Shown here piece after piece: positions 34,601 to 45,250 of a stretch of DNA of 64,000 nucleotides (position 1 is its first letter; each line of letters begins with the position of its first letter). Source of the DNA: Siphonodentalium dalli (lineage: Eukaryota > Mollusca > Scaphopoda > Gadilida > Siphonodentaliidae); NCBI GenBank assembly GCA_032622095.1, contig CP136063.1, positions 218,565,982 to 218,629,981 on the forward strand. Direction: 5' to 3'. The position numbers and the translations under genes were made by a program. The notes beneath the pieces were generated by a model, which ran no database searches, was not told where the DNA came from, and saw only the letters and a program-made list of their open reading frames with translations.

Positions 34601-37600
34601 AACCATATACATCGATCGGGCTATCAACCATATACATCGATCGGGCTATCAACCATATACATCGACCGGGCTATCAACCATATACATCGACCGGGCTATC
34701 AACCATATACATCGACCGGGCTATCAACCATATACATCGATCGGGCTATCAACCATATACATCGACCGGGCTATCAACCATATACATTGATCGGGCTATC
34801 AACCATATACATCGACCGGGCTATCAACCATATACATCGACCGGGCTATCAACCATATACATCGATCGGGCTATCAACCATATACATCGATCGGGCTATC
34901 AACCATATACATCGATCGGGCTATCAACCATATACATCGATCGGGCTATCAACCATATACATCGAACGGGCTATCAACCATATACATCGACCGGGCTATC
35001 AACCATATACATCGATCGGGCTATCAACCATATACATCGATCGGGCTATCAACCATATACATCGATCGGGCTATCAACCATATACATCGATCGGGCTATC
35101 AACCATATACATCGACCGGGCTATCAACCATATACATCGACCGGGCTATCAACCATATACATCGATCGGGCTATCAACCATATACATCGACCGGGCTATC
35201 AACCATATACATCGATCGGGCTATCAACCATATACATCGACCGGGCTATCAACCATATACATCGACCGGGCTATCAACCATATACATCGATCGGGCTATC
35301 AACCATATACATCGATCGGGCTATCAACCATATACATCGATCGGGCTATCAACCATATACATCGATCGGGCTATCAACCATATACATCGATCGGGCTATC
35401 AACCATATACATCGATCGGGCTATCAACCATATACATCGATCGGGCTATCAACCATATACATCGACCGGGCTATCAACCATATACATCGATCGGGCTATC
35501 AACCATATACATCGACCGGGCTATCAACCATATACATCGATCGGGCTATCAACCATATACATCGATCGGGCTATCAACCATATACATCGATCGGGCTATC
35601 AACCATATACATCGACCGGGCTATCAACCATATACATCGATCGGGCTATCAACCATATACATCGATCGGGCTATCAACCATATACATCGATCGGGCTATG
35701 AACCATATACATCGATCGGGCTATCAACCATATACATCGATCGGGCTATCAACCATATACATCGATCGGGCTATCAACCATATACATCGATCGGGCTATC
35801 AACCATATACATCGATCGGGCTATCAACCATATACATCGACCGGGCTATCAACCATATACATCGACCGGGCTATCAACCATATACATCGATCGGGCTATC
35901 AACCATATACATCGACCGGGCTATCAACCATATACATCGACCGGGCTATCAACCATATACATCGACCGGGCTATCAACCATATACATCGATCGGGCTATC
36001 AACCATATACATCGATCGGGCTATCAACCATATACATCGATCGGGCTATCAACCATATACATCGATCGGGCTATCAACCATATACATCGACCGGGCTATC
36101 AACCATATACATCGACCGGGCTATCAACCATATACATCGATCGGGCTATCAACCATATACATCGATCGGGCTATCAACCATATACATCGATCGGGCTATC
36201 AACCATATACATCGACCGGGCTATCAACCATATACATCGATCGGGCTATCAACCATATACATCGACCGGGCTATCAACCATATACATCGATCGGGCTATC
36301 AAACCTTTAGAACTTGGAATTTGAAATGTCACAACCAGGTAATACACAGCTCTGTTTGACTATGACTGTATTCAGTTTCTTTCTGTCAGTGGGCATACAT
36401 TGAACAATCTCTTGATTAATCCTGATTGGGATTTGGACTTTGCTATGTTAAATTGCATGCTTGGGCGGTTGAGTGAACTTGGCCTACTGTATAAACAAGC
36501 CACTACAGTCGTACCAAACATGGCTGTTTACTTTCCGTTGAAGTTGTTGAGTCAAAACTCATACCCTCAATTTGTAAAATTGAAATTAAATACGTTTGTG
36601 TACTATAAAATGTGGATTTCTCAACAAAGCGTTTCTTATGGATTTCTCCTAATTGGTTATTCCAGGTGAATGAATTCCAACAATTACAATTCTCCTGAAT
36701 CAAAATATACTTTCTCTTATGGAAATTATCTGACTATTATGTCTGTACGTGCGATTTTGGTTGGAAAGTAAGTGCCACATATTTTAAAAATCTGATACCA
36801 GTATAGTGTTATTTACAACATATGATAATATTGCTAGTTGTTTTCTGCGAATTTTGTGACATTTTTGATACTTTTCTACCAATTTTAAAATTTGATAAAC
36901 ACACCCTGGAGGCCATATTGGACTGCTTTGGTTAAGTCTTAAGAATCATGGGACGTCGGTTGCAAAACAATCTTCCCTGGCTGGTGGTAGGTCAGTCAGT
37001 CAAGTGATCACTTTTGTATCACAGTGCTGCAGGCATGATTGCTTGGATGACTGGACAAGGTCAGTGCCAGCTTGTCTTGTTGAATGGTATACCCCCCCCC
37101 CCCAACACAGGCTGGGAGTAATCTTGAGTGATCTCCAATTATCCACCTGTATTCATTGACATAGAAGCGTTGGGATTTGCTGTGGGTGTTTTGTGATGAT
37201 TTTATTGGGCATGACTTGTTGGAGAATATATGTAAACATATAATTTTACAGTCATAACTTTGACACAAATGCATATTATTGAGGCTCAAAATGACCAGCT
37301 ACGATCTTATTCTAGCATGTATGATATGTAGGAGCAATCAGGTGCAACTTAAATCCGGTTTTTGGAGGATAATTTCTTTGCCTTATTTCTGGAAAATCGA
37401 CATCCCCTGATCCTGAACCTTTCCATGGCTGGAACTTCCTGAAATTTTGCCCTGTCCCAATGCATTCTCTTATATGTATGCGAGTCTTCTGCCATATGGA
37501 GCCTCGAATATGTAAGAGAATACATTGGCCTAACAATATTTACATTTACCTTGTACCTTCTACCTATATGGGAGACTCGCATATATTAGAGAATGCACTG

Positions 37601-40600
37601 ACACATAATATTTAATGCTGAACCACGCAGCTCCGATCACGAACCTCAGTGTTAAAAAACATACATTCTGGATATACATGCGTGATATTAAAAGAGTGAA
37701 CGATAAACAAAACACTCAACACTGTGACGACCCTAAAGAATCACATCGACACACCATTGAATCACCGATATTCATTTATATATATATACAGCGTGAATCT
37801 CAATGAATATGTCTAAAAATTCCACAAATTATCATTTTCCTCGGTCAATAAAAGTTTTAACAAGTCAAGAAAATAATTATTATCAATATTTAGGGCCATA
37901 CACAATCAATCGAAATGGCGTAAGATATTCTAAGTTTTTGCTTTGTTCGATAACCATGAATCACAGTGATTTTTTTCGTGGTAATCCAGGCTCTACTTGT
38001 GTGACAGAAATCCTGGAGATTGACCAGTACTTACCGCGAACCGTTAAGAGTCGACGCAAAACCTAAAAAAAAAGCAAAAACTTAGAATATCTTACGCCAT
38101 TTCGATTGATTGTGTATGGCCCTAAATATTGATAATAATTATTTTCTTGACTTGTTAAAACTTTTATTGACCGAGGAAAATGATAATTTGTGGAATTTTT
38201 AGACATATTCATTGAGATTCACGCTGTATATATATATAAATGAATATCGGTGATTCAATGGTGTGTCGATGTGATTCTTTGTCGTATATTTAAAGTGAGA
38301 GTTGGATAAAAAATACCCCACCATGTTGATTACATCACAGCGCTGGCTTATTCTCGCCACTCAAGCTTTTGGTGTTGACCATGATTCACTCTCCCAAAAG
38401 TAATTCCACGGTGTTGAGTGTATTACTTATCGCTCACGCTTTACTTTATGTATATCGTGTGGTTCGTGTATTATGTAATGACACGCCATTTTAGTATTAT
38501 TGTACACTAAAGTACATTCCAAGCGTGGGCAGGTTGCCAGATTTACTTTATTGGTCATGGGTTGTCGGTCAAGACAACGTGAATTCATGTATGGTATAAA
38601 CGCAACATAAATGTATACACTTTAAAGACATATTATGGACTTGTTCGGGTGCGTGAAATTGATAAGTTAATACTTATGCGATATGGCAACCTGGGGAATG
38701 TAGCATTCTACTAACATCGCCGAAAAATTCAAACAAATCGGCCATACCACTCCATAGAAAACATCGTCTGAACTACGCTCAATTGTAAATATTATATCTA
38801 GATTCGGGACGCAACTTTTAGCGATAACCTAACATAATTGATTTCGCTTCCTTCAGTCATTGCATTTAATTAATATATGAAAATGACGGTGTGTGTTGTC
38901 AATTTGGATTAATATTATTATAGAATAACTACTTTGAGCAAGATTTGTTAAAAAATAAGTTATGCCAACAAGAATATATCTAATCTACTCTAATAATATA
39001 TGATAATATACACTGACTAATGAATTGAGTGGATGGAACGTGAGGGAATTCTCAATCAGTCACTAACAGAAGAATAAGATTTCTAGTTGATCACCCTACC
39101 AGAGTGTTTCACATTACTTTAATTATGCGAGTGCATTCACACCCTGTCTGTATGATAGTAGAAACTCATCGTCATTGCAATATATGAGTGTTTTCATACG
39201 GTAACACACCATGCCTTTGGGGACCCGTGTACTAACTATATATAGAAAGGCATTGTGCTCGTTCACTAACTGACACAGAAATCCTTCCATTGTTTTGGAA
39301 ATAGAGTTTCTTTTATCCAGATTCAAGCCATTGACGTTGGCTGTTGATCTTCATTAAATAGTTTAGAAAAAAACAGGAACAGGTATCGGGTTTTCTCAGA
39401 CCGCATATGGGATTCTGTTTGACGGAAACGCCCACTCTTCTATTTTCTTTGTTAAAAGGCATCCATCAAAGCTAAAGACGTGGTCGCTAACCGGAAAGGT
39501 TTTATATAGTCGGTTAGAACGGACGCTGGGGACGTGTGTACACGCTTCCATTCTGAATGTGAGGCTGTTGACATTCTTTGCATAGTTTAGTTTGAAACAG
39601 AAGTAATCGATATCATATACAACCAAAGGCCGAGTGGGACACGGATGTCTGAGGGCAGGTATGAAGGTACATGTATAAAACCTGAATTACATGACCTCTC
39701 TAAATGTATGGTGTGAACAAGCACGGAGCAACAGATATACCCATTGACCTCTAGTTCCAAGTAGCACATTAAATATAATCAGAACTTCATGATATGACTA
39801 AACTATGATAGTTGAAATAGGACATCGACAATATTTTATTTATCTAGAAATTTCGAAATAACTTCTTAATATTTTGAGATGACATCTCAATATTTTGAGA
39901 TAATTTATCTAAATTTAGAGATATATTATCTCAAAATATTTAGATAATAAATGTTGAGATAATATGTCGGAATTTCGAGATAAAATTATAATGTCAATGT
40001 CCTAATTCACCTATAGTCTTCAACAGTCAAATTTTGACATACGGTTTCCTTCCAAAAAAAACGCGCTTCAGAGCTACGCGTAACTGGGACAATGCTGTTA
40101 TGGAACGGGGCTTTTTCGTGACACAGATTTTAAAGGCCCACGTAATTTTCGGACCCCAGACCATTTTATATAAATATATATGACATATTATATACCATTT
40201 GAAAGAGGAAGCTCCAAAACATTGTATTATACACTTATTGCATGATTGGTCGATAGCTGCACAATATGTGATGGCGTAACTTGGTCTGGAGATAAGGGCA
40301 TGATTGGTCGATAGCTGTACAACATGTGAGGGTGTCACGTGGTATGGAGATACGGGCATGATTGCTCGATAGCTGTACACTGTGCGAGGGTGTTCGGTCC
40401 GAATATTCGAATGTTCGAATATTCGCTCGTAAAATTAAATATTCGAATATTCGAATAATTATTTGACTATTCGAATATTCGAGAATAATCTCCGGGTAAT
40501 TGTTTCCTGGTTTGTTATTAGTCTTAGGGTCTGTTAAAATCATAGTCTATTTTCCACTGACCACACACAAAAAAACCGAAGTGCTAAACCTATCCTTTAG

Positions 40601-43600
40601 AGTGCTGTATATCACACTTAACAAGTGCTCGAATAGGGACAGCACCCGAAGTGCGCGGACAACACTTATTCAGGTGCTAAACATATAGCACTTACCAAGT
40701 TTTACATTGCAGCACCCGAAGTATAATACTACTGCACCTGTGGATATGTAGAGATGCACTTACAAGTGTAGAAATAACACCTTATGACTACCTTGGTCCC
40801 GATTTGGAAATGTCTGAAGCACACTTTACCTCTTTCTTAAAACACTTCTTAGTCCAATACTCACTGCATTCAACATTCAATACTCACCAAAGTGATCCAA
40901 AGTGAAATAATGATGTTTTTGTTGAAAAATTGTTGAAAGAAGCTGGTCGTCACAGTCACTTTCACTTCAGTTGATCAAAATGGCGACCAGTTGACCGCGT
41001 GGAAAAAACTTTATCTGTGATTGAGTCTCAGACTAGTGACGTCGAATCTAGTGACGTCCAATCAAAATGGTCCTTGTCCGAAACGATGAGTCCGTAGAAG
41101 TGTTGGAAATTCAGCACTTTGCGAGGTGCTACCGAAAACGCATTACACCTGACGTAAGGCTCTTTTGAGTACACTTCAGGTGTGAAAATGGCACCTGTAC
41201 TGTCGAAATCAGTGTAACACTTGCCAAGTGTAAGAATACAGCACTTGAGTTTTTTGCGTGCATAAACGAATTTATATGACGTAACTGTAACGTTCTGATT
41301 TGATTGGCGTCATGACGTCGAAATAATTTTATTGGCTATGTGTAAACCAGACCGTGCTTGCATGTGGTCATATGAAGCGGACCTATAAGGCATCGTTTTG
41401 TTTTGTTTGCGCGTTGTCACTTGTGTGTATAATATGGCGTCAAATTCGAAGAAATCAGATATATGGACTCACTTCACGTTGGATGCCAAAACTAAAAAGG
41501 CAACCTGCAAGCTCAATCCAGATAATGTTCTTAGTTATTGTGGCACTACGACCAACTTGTGGAACCATGCATGGGGCATTGACTACTTGAACTTCATAAA
41601 CAGATAAACTCTTGCTATTAAGCCAAAAGACTTTTTTGTTCTCTCTTTTTTTGCGTATAGCATGTGCATGGATAATATGCTATTTCATTAAATAATAAAT
41701 TGGTTCCAAAATATGTTATCTATATAATTTTATAATTTATCTAAATATTCGAATACTATTCGAATATTCGCTCGTTATTCGAACCGAATATTCGAATAAC
41801 CGAAATCCGTCGAATACCGAACACTAATATACGTCATATAATTATATGCCAATAAAATACATTGACCTTTTACAGGTTACGGGATCACCAGACCTGTTGG
41901 TGATGTCGACTTTTATCCGAATAAAGGGAAAAAGCAGCCCGGATGCGACATACCCATGGAACAATGGTGGAATTGTAAGTTTATTACCACTGCTTAGCAA
42001 ATGACAAACAGTACATATGTACAGGGACGTGTATACAGGGTTGTGTCTATCCCCCGATTGATAATAATATTTAACAGTAGGAAATGTCATGCCTGACATA
42101 TGAAACACAGTTGACATTTTACAGCACATATAATACAATCATGTTGAAATTGTTCTCGTTCTTTGCATCCACACCCAGTAATTGGTGGGGGATAATTGAT
42201 GCTAGCCCGCTGTTGTAGCATCATAAATTCACCCTCTGGGGATCTCATTCTGTACACGACAGGTACACTAAACTCAGATTTATACTGGACTGACCAAAGA
42301 ATAACCGTGAATCACTGAGAATCGACAACTAATTGTTACACCACTTCGATTGACTGTACAACAGTATTAAAGGCACACTTAATTTTCGAACCCCCAGATC
42401 ACATAGATAAAATATATGCCATATTATATACCATTTGAAAGACGAAGCTCCAAAACATTGTATTATAAACTCATCCGGTGTAATAAACTGTGAACATGTG
42501 GTTTTTATTGAGTTACCGACGTGTTGTTTGCTTAAGTTTCATCTGTTTTGCAGTGCAAAGTGTATTATTTTCAATGGAGGGGGAATGACTATATATCTTA
42601 AAGATAGGGTTATTCCCCGTCCATTGCCAATTCCTTTTTAGTTTGAATTATGTTGCATTCTGGGAGCCATAACGGGAGGGTCTTTTTATGATTTCAGCAG
42701 TTTTCTATTTCTCTATGGGCATCTTCTGAGACACAGACGTTTCAAATGGTGATGAATTATAGTATTTTAATCATATTTTATGGCATAGATTGTTATTAAA
42801 ACCGTATATCAAGGCTCTATAAAAATAATCGGTGACTCGAAAATTAAGTGGGCCTTTAATTAAATATTGATAATTGTATTGTCTTGTATAAACGTCTGAT
42901 GGAAATATGTCAAATGGAAACATATTGTACCTCTCCACACGACAAAAGTGTGCAATGCCAGTTAACCGGCCAACAAACCGGCCAAAACCGGCCAAATAAA
43001 GCTTCAACAGCCTAAAATATCTTCGGTCTGTCTCAATAGAACCATACAAATATGGATATCATTGGAACCGGCTCCTTGACCACATTGTGATAGTTACAGT
43101 TAGCCCTGTGCCAATGCATTCTCTTATATATGCGAGTCGACCATAGGTCGCCTCGCATATATAAGAGAATGCATTGGCCTAAAATAAATCTTTTTTTAAC
43201 ACTTTTTACCATTTTTTCTTACATTCTTTAACAATTTTATAATTTTTAATGTGTTAAGCCAATGCATTCTCTTATATATGCGAGGCGACCTATGGTCGAC
43301 TCGCATATATAAGAGAATGCATTGGCACAGGGTCCTTCTGTTGGGTAAAGGGTTAACGTTCTATGTTGGACACCCCGAATTCGATATTGTTGATTGCAGA
43401 ATACTAAACTTGGTGACGGTACTACTTATGTAATTGATCAAATCAGTCATTTACCAAGATTATAACTCTTAATATTTACACACTAAGTGTTGTCATCACT
43501 AAATCCAGCATTCTGATTGGTCGGCGCCCACGTGGCTAGTTGCAGTTATTTCTCGGTGAATGCGCAAAGCCTAATAACTAACACCAAGCTAATAACACCA

Positions 43601-44923
43601 TCGATACGTCAATAGGTTTGGAAAGACGAATGCGTAATGCTTTGGGCGCATTTTGACTCGCGCAGGATTGACTTAATACATCATCGGGTTTCAACATGAA
43701 GAGAAATTGTTCCTATTAACTTTTGCCAAGGGTGCTATTGGGTATTTTGGGCTGATCTTGTCACGATACACTTTTAGATTTAAATATATTTACAAAAGTG
43801 GCTTTTTCGCTAAATGTATATAAATATAAGGATTAACTGTCATGTGGACTATTTTTTATAGATATGTAACGGTGAGGTAAGTGGACATAACTTGTATGTA
43901 AAACCCTTCGGGTTTTACACAAGTTATGTCCACTTACCTCACCGTTACATCTCCACATGATAAAAACAGTCCACATGACAGTTAATCCTTATATAGTGAA
44001 CACATATTCTGTTACACTTGACTTCGTCGTCAAGGACGTTATCAAGGTAATAGATTTGCATTTTCCAAGGACAAGACGTATTTTTTAGTTTTATGTTAAC
44101 GTTATGAAACCTTATGTATATATTTTGTTGTATTTCTCCCAAACATATAGCAATATGTTTGCAATAAAATTGGCTAAAATCATATGCTCATCACATTAAC
44201 CCTTTCAATACTAAATACTCATTCCCGCAGGAAATATTCAGATAATAAGTTTACGGGTACAGTATACACGTTAGTCCGAGGAACCATCGGACTATCGAAC
44301 CCTCGGACTATTGAACCCTCGGACTATTGAACCATCGGACTAACGCACTGTCCCCTAAATGTATCTGAACATTTCCCAGCAATGAATATATTCTTCTACA
44401 CTTTTATTATCTGTCGTCTGTTTATTGTTCCTGAAAACAGCGCGAGATGAATAATAAGACCATTCAAATATATACTGTTATAACCGAATGGGAACATACA
44501 TTTAGTGAAAAATAGTTTAATGTTACTGTGCCACTGACCTTTACTAAAGTAATATAATTCACTTATAAAAGCTTTTATAAGAAAGTTGCTTGTTTGTGAT
44601 AATAATATTCCAAAAATCCACCATTTGTATTGAAAATGGGACTATATGTGTGATTCCTGCATACGTTTGTTCAACATGTTAGGTCAAATAATACGTTGTT
44701 ATGATTTTCAGACAAGCTTGCTTGCAGTCACATGAGAGTGCTTGACTTGTTCCGAGCATCCATCAATCAGTGTATCTTTAAGGTCCGGAAGTGTGCCACT
44801 CTTTCGGATGCACAGAACACCGAGTGCACCGGGGCGAGCGACGGGCAGATGATGGGGGACGGAGCAACCAGGATGCCTGGGATATATAACGGTCCCACGA
44901 CTGCGACATATCCATTTTGCTGA
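23617..44923 (+). CDS. Pancreatic-lipase-family enzyme, five exons (5' end unresolved)
   Basis: A secreted-type triacylglycerol lipase or phospholipase A1 of the alpha/beta-hydrolase fold. Exons 23617-23924, 24387-24618, 32796-32915, 41876-41974 and 44712-44923 join in phases 0, 1, 1, 1 and give about 323 residues ending in PFC and a TGA. Landmarks in order: [21 protein letters not shown] (oxyanion region), nucleophile Ser in GHSLG (codon 24555), Asp in LDPAGP (codon 32801), [13 protein letters not shown], and His in CSHMR (codon 44729), so the triad is complete. The Cys-Cys lid loop is 13 residues, against about 23 in classical pancreatic lipase, which points towards phospholipase or galactolipase activity. 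There is no PLAT domain, as in many invertebrate members. The signal-peptide exon is not identified. An AATAAA at 45306 is a possible polyadenylation signal. Confidence 0.85.
24387..24618 (+). CDS. Lipase exon b (nucleophile serine)
   Basis: Acceptor TTTTCAG, donor ACAG|GTGAGT. Encodes FIVDWAKGA, the helix [10 protein letters not shown], and [14 protein letters not shown] with the catalytic Ser. Ends in phase 1. The donor is only about 35 bases from a Helitron-like insertion. Confidence 0.9.
24654..25555 (+). mobile_element. Non-autonomous Helitron-like unit 4, in lipase intron
   Basis: Starts TCTATTATATATTTTGAAAG inside a TA run and ends with the same hairpin and CTAG (25552-25555) followed by T. 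It contains a long GT run (24700-24748). Its 3' half has a tandemly duplicated unit of about 118 bp (25245-25500) with GCGCATGCGCAGA ends. Confidence 0.78.
25556..25621. repeat. (TA)n microsatellite
   Basis: TA run immediately 3' of the Helitron-like unit; with the TA run at 24634-24653 it marks the insertion target. Confidence 0.85.
25840..26045 (+). repeat. Dispersed repeat related to 50750-50900
   Basis: Contains CCGATTTCATCCAATTTGGT followed by GGTACCATGGCGG. The segment at 50815-50860 has TGATTTCAACCAAATTTGGT and GGTATCATGG in the same order. Non-coding. Confidence 0.5.
26066..27952. mobile_element. Long-TIR element of 1.9 kb
   Basis: Arms of about 285 bp, 26066-26349 and 27667-27952, are inverted copies. 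The outer ends read TAGTCCATGAGATATTGGTC, and the inner ends read GCTAATTTGTAAGG or its complement. The middle carries three direct repeats of about 170 bp around CGCCATTTTGG near 26385, 26560 and 26730, plus a nested hairpin element. No transposase is seen; non-autonomous. Confidence 0.8.
26883..27395. mobile_element. Element R4, copy 1, with hairpin terminus of about 75-bp stem
   Basis: 26887-27047 is a near-perfect hairpin (stem from AAGGATTAACTGTCATGTGG to the loop CCCGAAGGG). About 350 bases follow. The whole is present in inverted orientation at 43466-43996. Nested in the 1.9-kb element. Confidence 0.8.
29425..29640 (-). pseudogene. Cys-rich C-terminal fragment of transposon-type protein (left arm)
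   Basis: Encodes [19 protein letters not shown] followed by CRCNC, a cysteine-rich tail of the kind ending a widespread, unnamed family of transposon-associated proteins in invertebrates. About 100 bases present in the right-arm copy are deleted here. Confidence 0.65.
29716..30145 (-). pseudogene. Middle fragment of the transposon-type protein, opposite strand
   Basis: Two frames carry pieces of the same family. [14 protein letters not shown] lies at about 30020-30060. [12 protein letters not shown], which resembles the family's DGAVLVxML segment, lies at about 29720-29760. Frameshifted and stop-broken, it points the opposite way to the fragment that follows at 30240, so the gene is rearranged. 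Confidence 0.55.
30240..31275 (+). pseudogene. Broken transposon-type gene with PIN/FEN-like motifs and Cys-rich tail
   Basis: Pieces in family order, with stops and shifts between them: a [11 protein letters not shown] segment near 30255, [15 protein letters not shown] near 30370, [20 protein letters not shown] (30517-30576), [38 protein letters not shown] near 30785-30830, then [12 protein letters not shown]-like and [13 protein letters not shown] text at 31150-31260. The EAD ... DTDV ... DT order resembles the acidic residues of FEN/XPG-type PIN nucleases (inference). Family membership is recalled from recurrent hypothetical proteins; no formal name is known to me. Confidence 0.65.
32796..32915 (+). 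CDS. Lipase exon c (catalytic aspartate)
   Basis: Acceptor ATATTCAG, donor ACAG|GTACCG, 120 bases, phase 1 to phase 1. Encodes [20 protein letters not shown] and FVDAIHTD. It starts 30 bases after the end of the 4.7-kb inverted-repeat element. Confidence 0.9.
33015..33112. repeat. Imperfect palindrome
   Basis: GGTCCCTGGCACAATAGAC near 33018 and its inverted partner GTCGATTGTGCCAAGGAC near 33087 enclose CCACCACC/GGTGGTGG and a TATATA centre. Confidence 0.65.
33715..33825. repeat. Run of about 24 G inside a short inverted repeat
   Basis: G-run at 33739-33762, flanked by ATGAATGTAGTGGGTG and CACCCACTACATTCAT. G-quadruplex or slippage prone; its length may be unreliable in an assembly. Confidence 0.8.
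34283..36303 (+). repeat. 25-bp satellite, about 80 copies, in lipase intron
   Basis: The unit, starting GGGCTATCAACCATATACAT and continuing CGA, T or C, C, repeats every 25 bases with almost no variation except one T/C position. Rare variants: an A at the T/C site near 34965, ATTGATC near 34786, TATGAACC near 35698. The unit has no stop in any forward frame, so open frames of 690 and 480 codons result with a 25-residue period. These are regarded as a by-product of the repeat, not genes. Confidence 0.97.
36304..37434. other. No gene recognised (intron)
   Basis: Ordinary intronic sequence between the satellite and a degenerate MITE. A short C-run lies at 37091-37103. Confidence 0.5.
37441..37612. 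mobile_element. Degenerate copy of the twin-hairpin MITE core
   Basis: Contains CCAATGCATTCTCTTATATG, CCTAACAATATTTAC and a final ATATTAGAGAATGCACTG, matching the hairpin arms of the piggyBac-type MITEs. The outer termini are not recognisable. Confidence 0.6.
37735..38280. repeat. Perfect 210-bp palindrome with 126-bp loop
   Basis: 37735-37944 and 38071-38280 appear to be exact reverse complements over all 210 bases. The arms are related to repeat R3 near 7230-7330, and the loop is related to 7340-7430 but inverted relative to the left arm. Confidence 0.9.
38281..38500. repeat. Dispersed repeat R3, copy 2 (right part)
   Basis: Contains GGTGTTGAGTGTATTACTTATC, close to GGTGCTGAGTGTTTTGCTTATC near 7518-7540. 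It continues the R3 relationship of the adjoining palindrome. Confidence 0.5.
38626..39118. mobile_element. TTAA-flanked non-coding element R1, copy 2
   Basis: Starts AGACATATTATGGACTTG after TTAA (38622-38625) and ends before TTAA (39119-39122). Internal matches to copy 1 include AACTACGCTCAATTGTAAAT and CCAGAGTGTTTCA. It is longer than copy 1. Confidence 0.75.
39123..39626 (-). other. Two short unrecognised open frames
   Basis: Frames at 39396-39626 (76 codons) and 39123-39326 (67 codons) have codon-like composition and moderate GC. They resemble no family I know and lack clear splice partners. Real coding is doubtful. Confidence 0.2.
40131..40240. repeat. Left-end fragment of the TTAA-flanked MITE at 42371
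   Basis: TTAAAGGCCCACGTAATTTT to ATTGTATTATA matches 42367-42475, including ACCATTTGAAAGA and GAAGCTCCAAAACATTG. Confidence 0.75.
40240..40390. repeat. Tandem repeat of about 56 bp, nearly three copies
   Basis: The unit GGCATGATTGGTCGATAGCT followed by GTACAACATGTGAGGGTGT recurs at 40241, 40297 and 40355, with substitutions. Confidence 0.8.
40561..41266. mobile_element. MITE nested in the hAT-like remnant
   Basis: Ends CACACAAAAAAACCGAAGTG and, reverse-complemented, TGCACGCAAAAAACTCAAGTG. Subterminal AAGTGCT/AGCACTT and CACTTGGCAAGTG motifs are repeated in both orientations, as in DNA-transposon subterminal repeats. Confidence 0.7.
41434..41607 (+). pseudogene. BED-type zinc-finger fragment of a hAT transposase
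   Basis: Reads [20 protein letters not shown], then KATCKLNP, then [15 protein letters not shown] and a stop. The spacing fits a BED finger (W, C, TTNLxxH). The second Cys and last His are replaced, so the finger is dead. No catalytic domain remains. Confidence 0.65.
41876..41974 (+). CDS. Lipase exon d
   Basis: Acceptor TTTTACAG, donor AATT|GTAAGT, 99 bases, phase 1 to phase 1. Encodes [20 protein letters not shown], then PGC and the start of the lid loop. It begins about 50 bases after a hAT-like remnant. Confidence 0.88.
42371..42855. mobile_element. TTAA-flanked MITE, 485 bp
   Basis: TTAA at 42367-42370 and 42856-42859. The ends AGGCACACTTAATTTTCGA and, reverse-complemented, AGGCCCACTTAATTTTCGA form terminal inverted repeats of about 19 bp. 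Non-coding; probably mobilised by a piggyBac-type enzyme. Confidence 0.82.
42966..43352. mobile_element. piggyBac-type MITE, subfamily A
   Basis: TTAA at 42962-42965 and 43353-43356. The right end is intact (TGTTGGGTAAAGGG); the left end is altered (CCGGCCAACAAACC). It contains both internal hairpins built on CCAATGCATTCTCTTATATA. Confidence 0.85.
43466..43996. mobile_element. Element R4, copy 2 (inverted relative to copy 1)
   Basis: The reverse complement matches 26883-27395: ACACTAAGTGTTGTCATCAC, GGCGCCCACGTGGCTAGTTG, and the hairpin with CCCTTCGGGTTTTAC. Small insertions distinguish the copies. Confidence 0.8.
44281..44343. repeat. Short tandem repeat of 19 bp
   Basis: Units of GAACCCTCGGACTATT repeat three to four times with minor changes. 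Confidence 0.8.
44712..44923 (+). CDS. Lipase exon e (catalytic histidine, terminal)
   Basis: Acceptor GATTTTCAG, then 212 bases ending in TGA (44921-44923). Encodes the end of the lid, [10 protein letters not shown] with the catalytic His, and a Cys-containing tail ending ATYPFC. Confidence 0.85.
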
Positions 44924-45079
44924 GCTCGAGCATGTGTTGACTTTTCACGACATGAAGCTCATGTCATCGATCTATACTCTGACTACGCCCGTATATAGAT
45001 ATCATATTCCACCAGTTAACACCTGGGAACCATTTGATGTTCTGAACTGAATGTTTTTTAAATTGAAAGAACACAGGGA

Positions 45080-45250
45080 ATATATTTATTGGTTAATACA
45101 TGTACCTGTTCCTTGATAATGTATTTCTTGGTTAATACATGTACCTGTTCCTTATTAATGTATTTCTTGGTTAATACATGTACCTCTTCCTTAATAATGT
45201 ATTTCTTGGTTAATACATATACATGTTCCTTAATAATGTATTTCACAATA
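45080..45250. repeat. Tandem repeat of about 42 bp, four copies
   Basis: The unit TTGGTTAATACATGTACCTG followed by TTCCTTAATAATGTATTTC repeats, downstream of the lipase stop codon. Confidence 0.9.

Larger units (their letters stand above)
40390..41826 (+). mobile_element. hAT-like transposon remnant
   Basis: Left end GTGTTCGGTCCGAATATTCG and right end (reverse complement) TAGTGTTCGGTATTCG share multiple ATTCGAATATTCG motifs. Inside is a broken BED-type zinc-finger reading frame. An 8-bp target duplication was not found. A separate MITE is nested at 40561-41266. Confidence 0.6.

Noticed and set aside
34259-35701. Long forward open frames of 480 and 690 codons as a repeat protein gene
   Set aside because: They are an automatic result of a stop-free 25-bp satellite, contain no non-repeat domain, and lie inside an intron.
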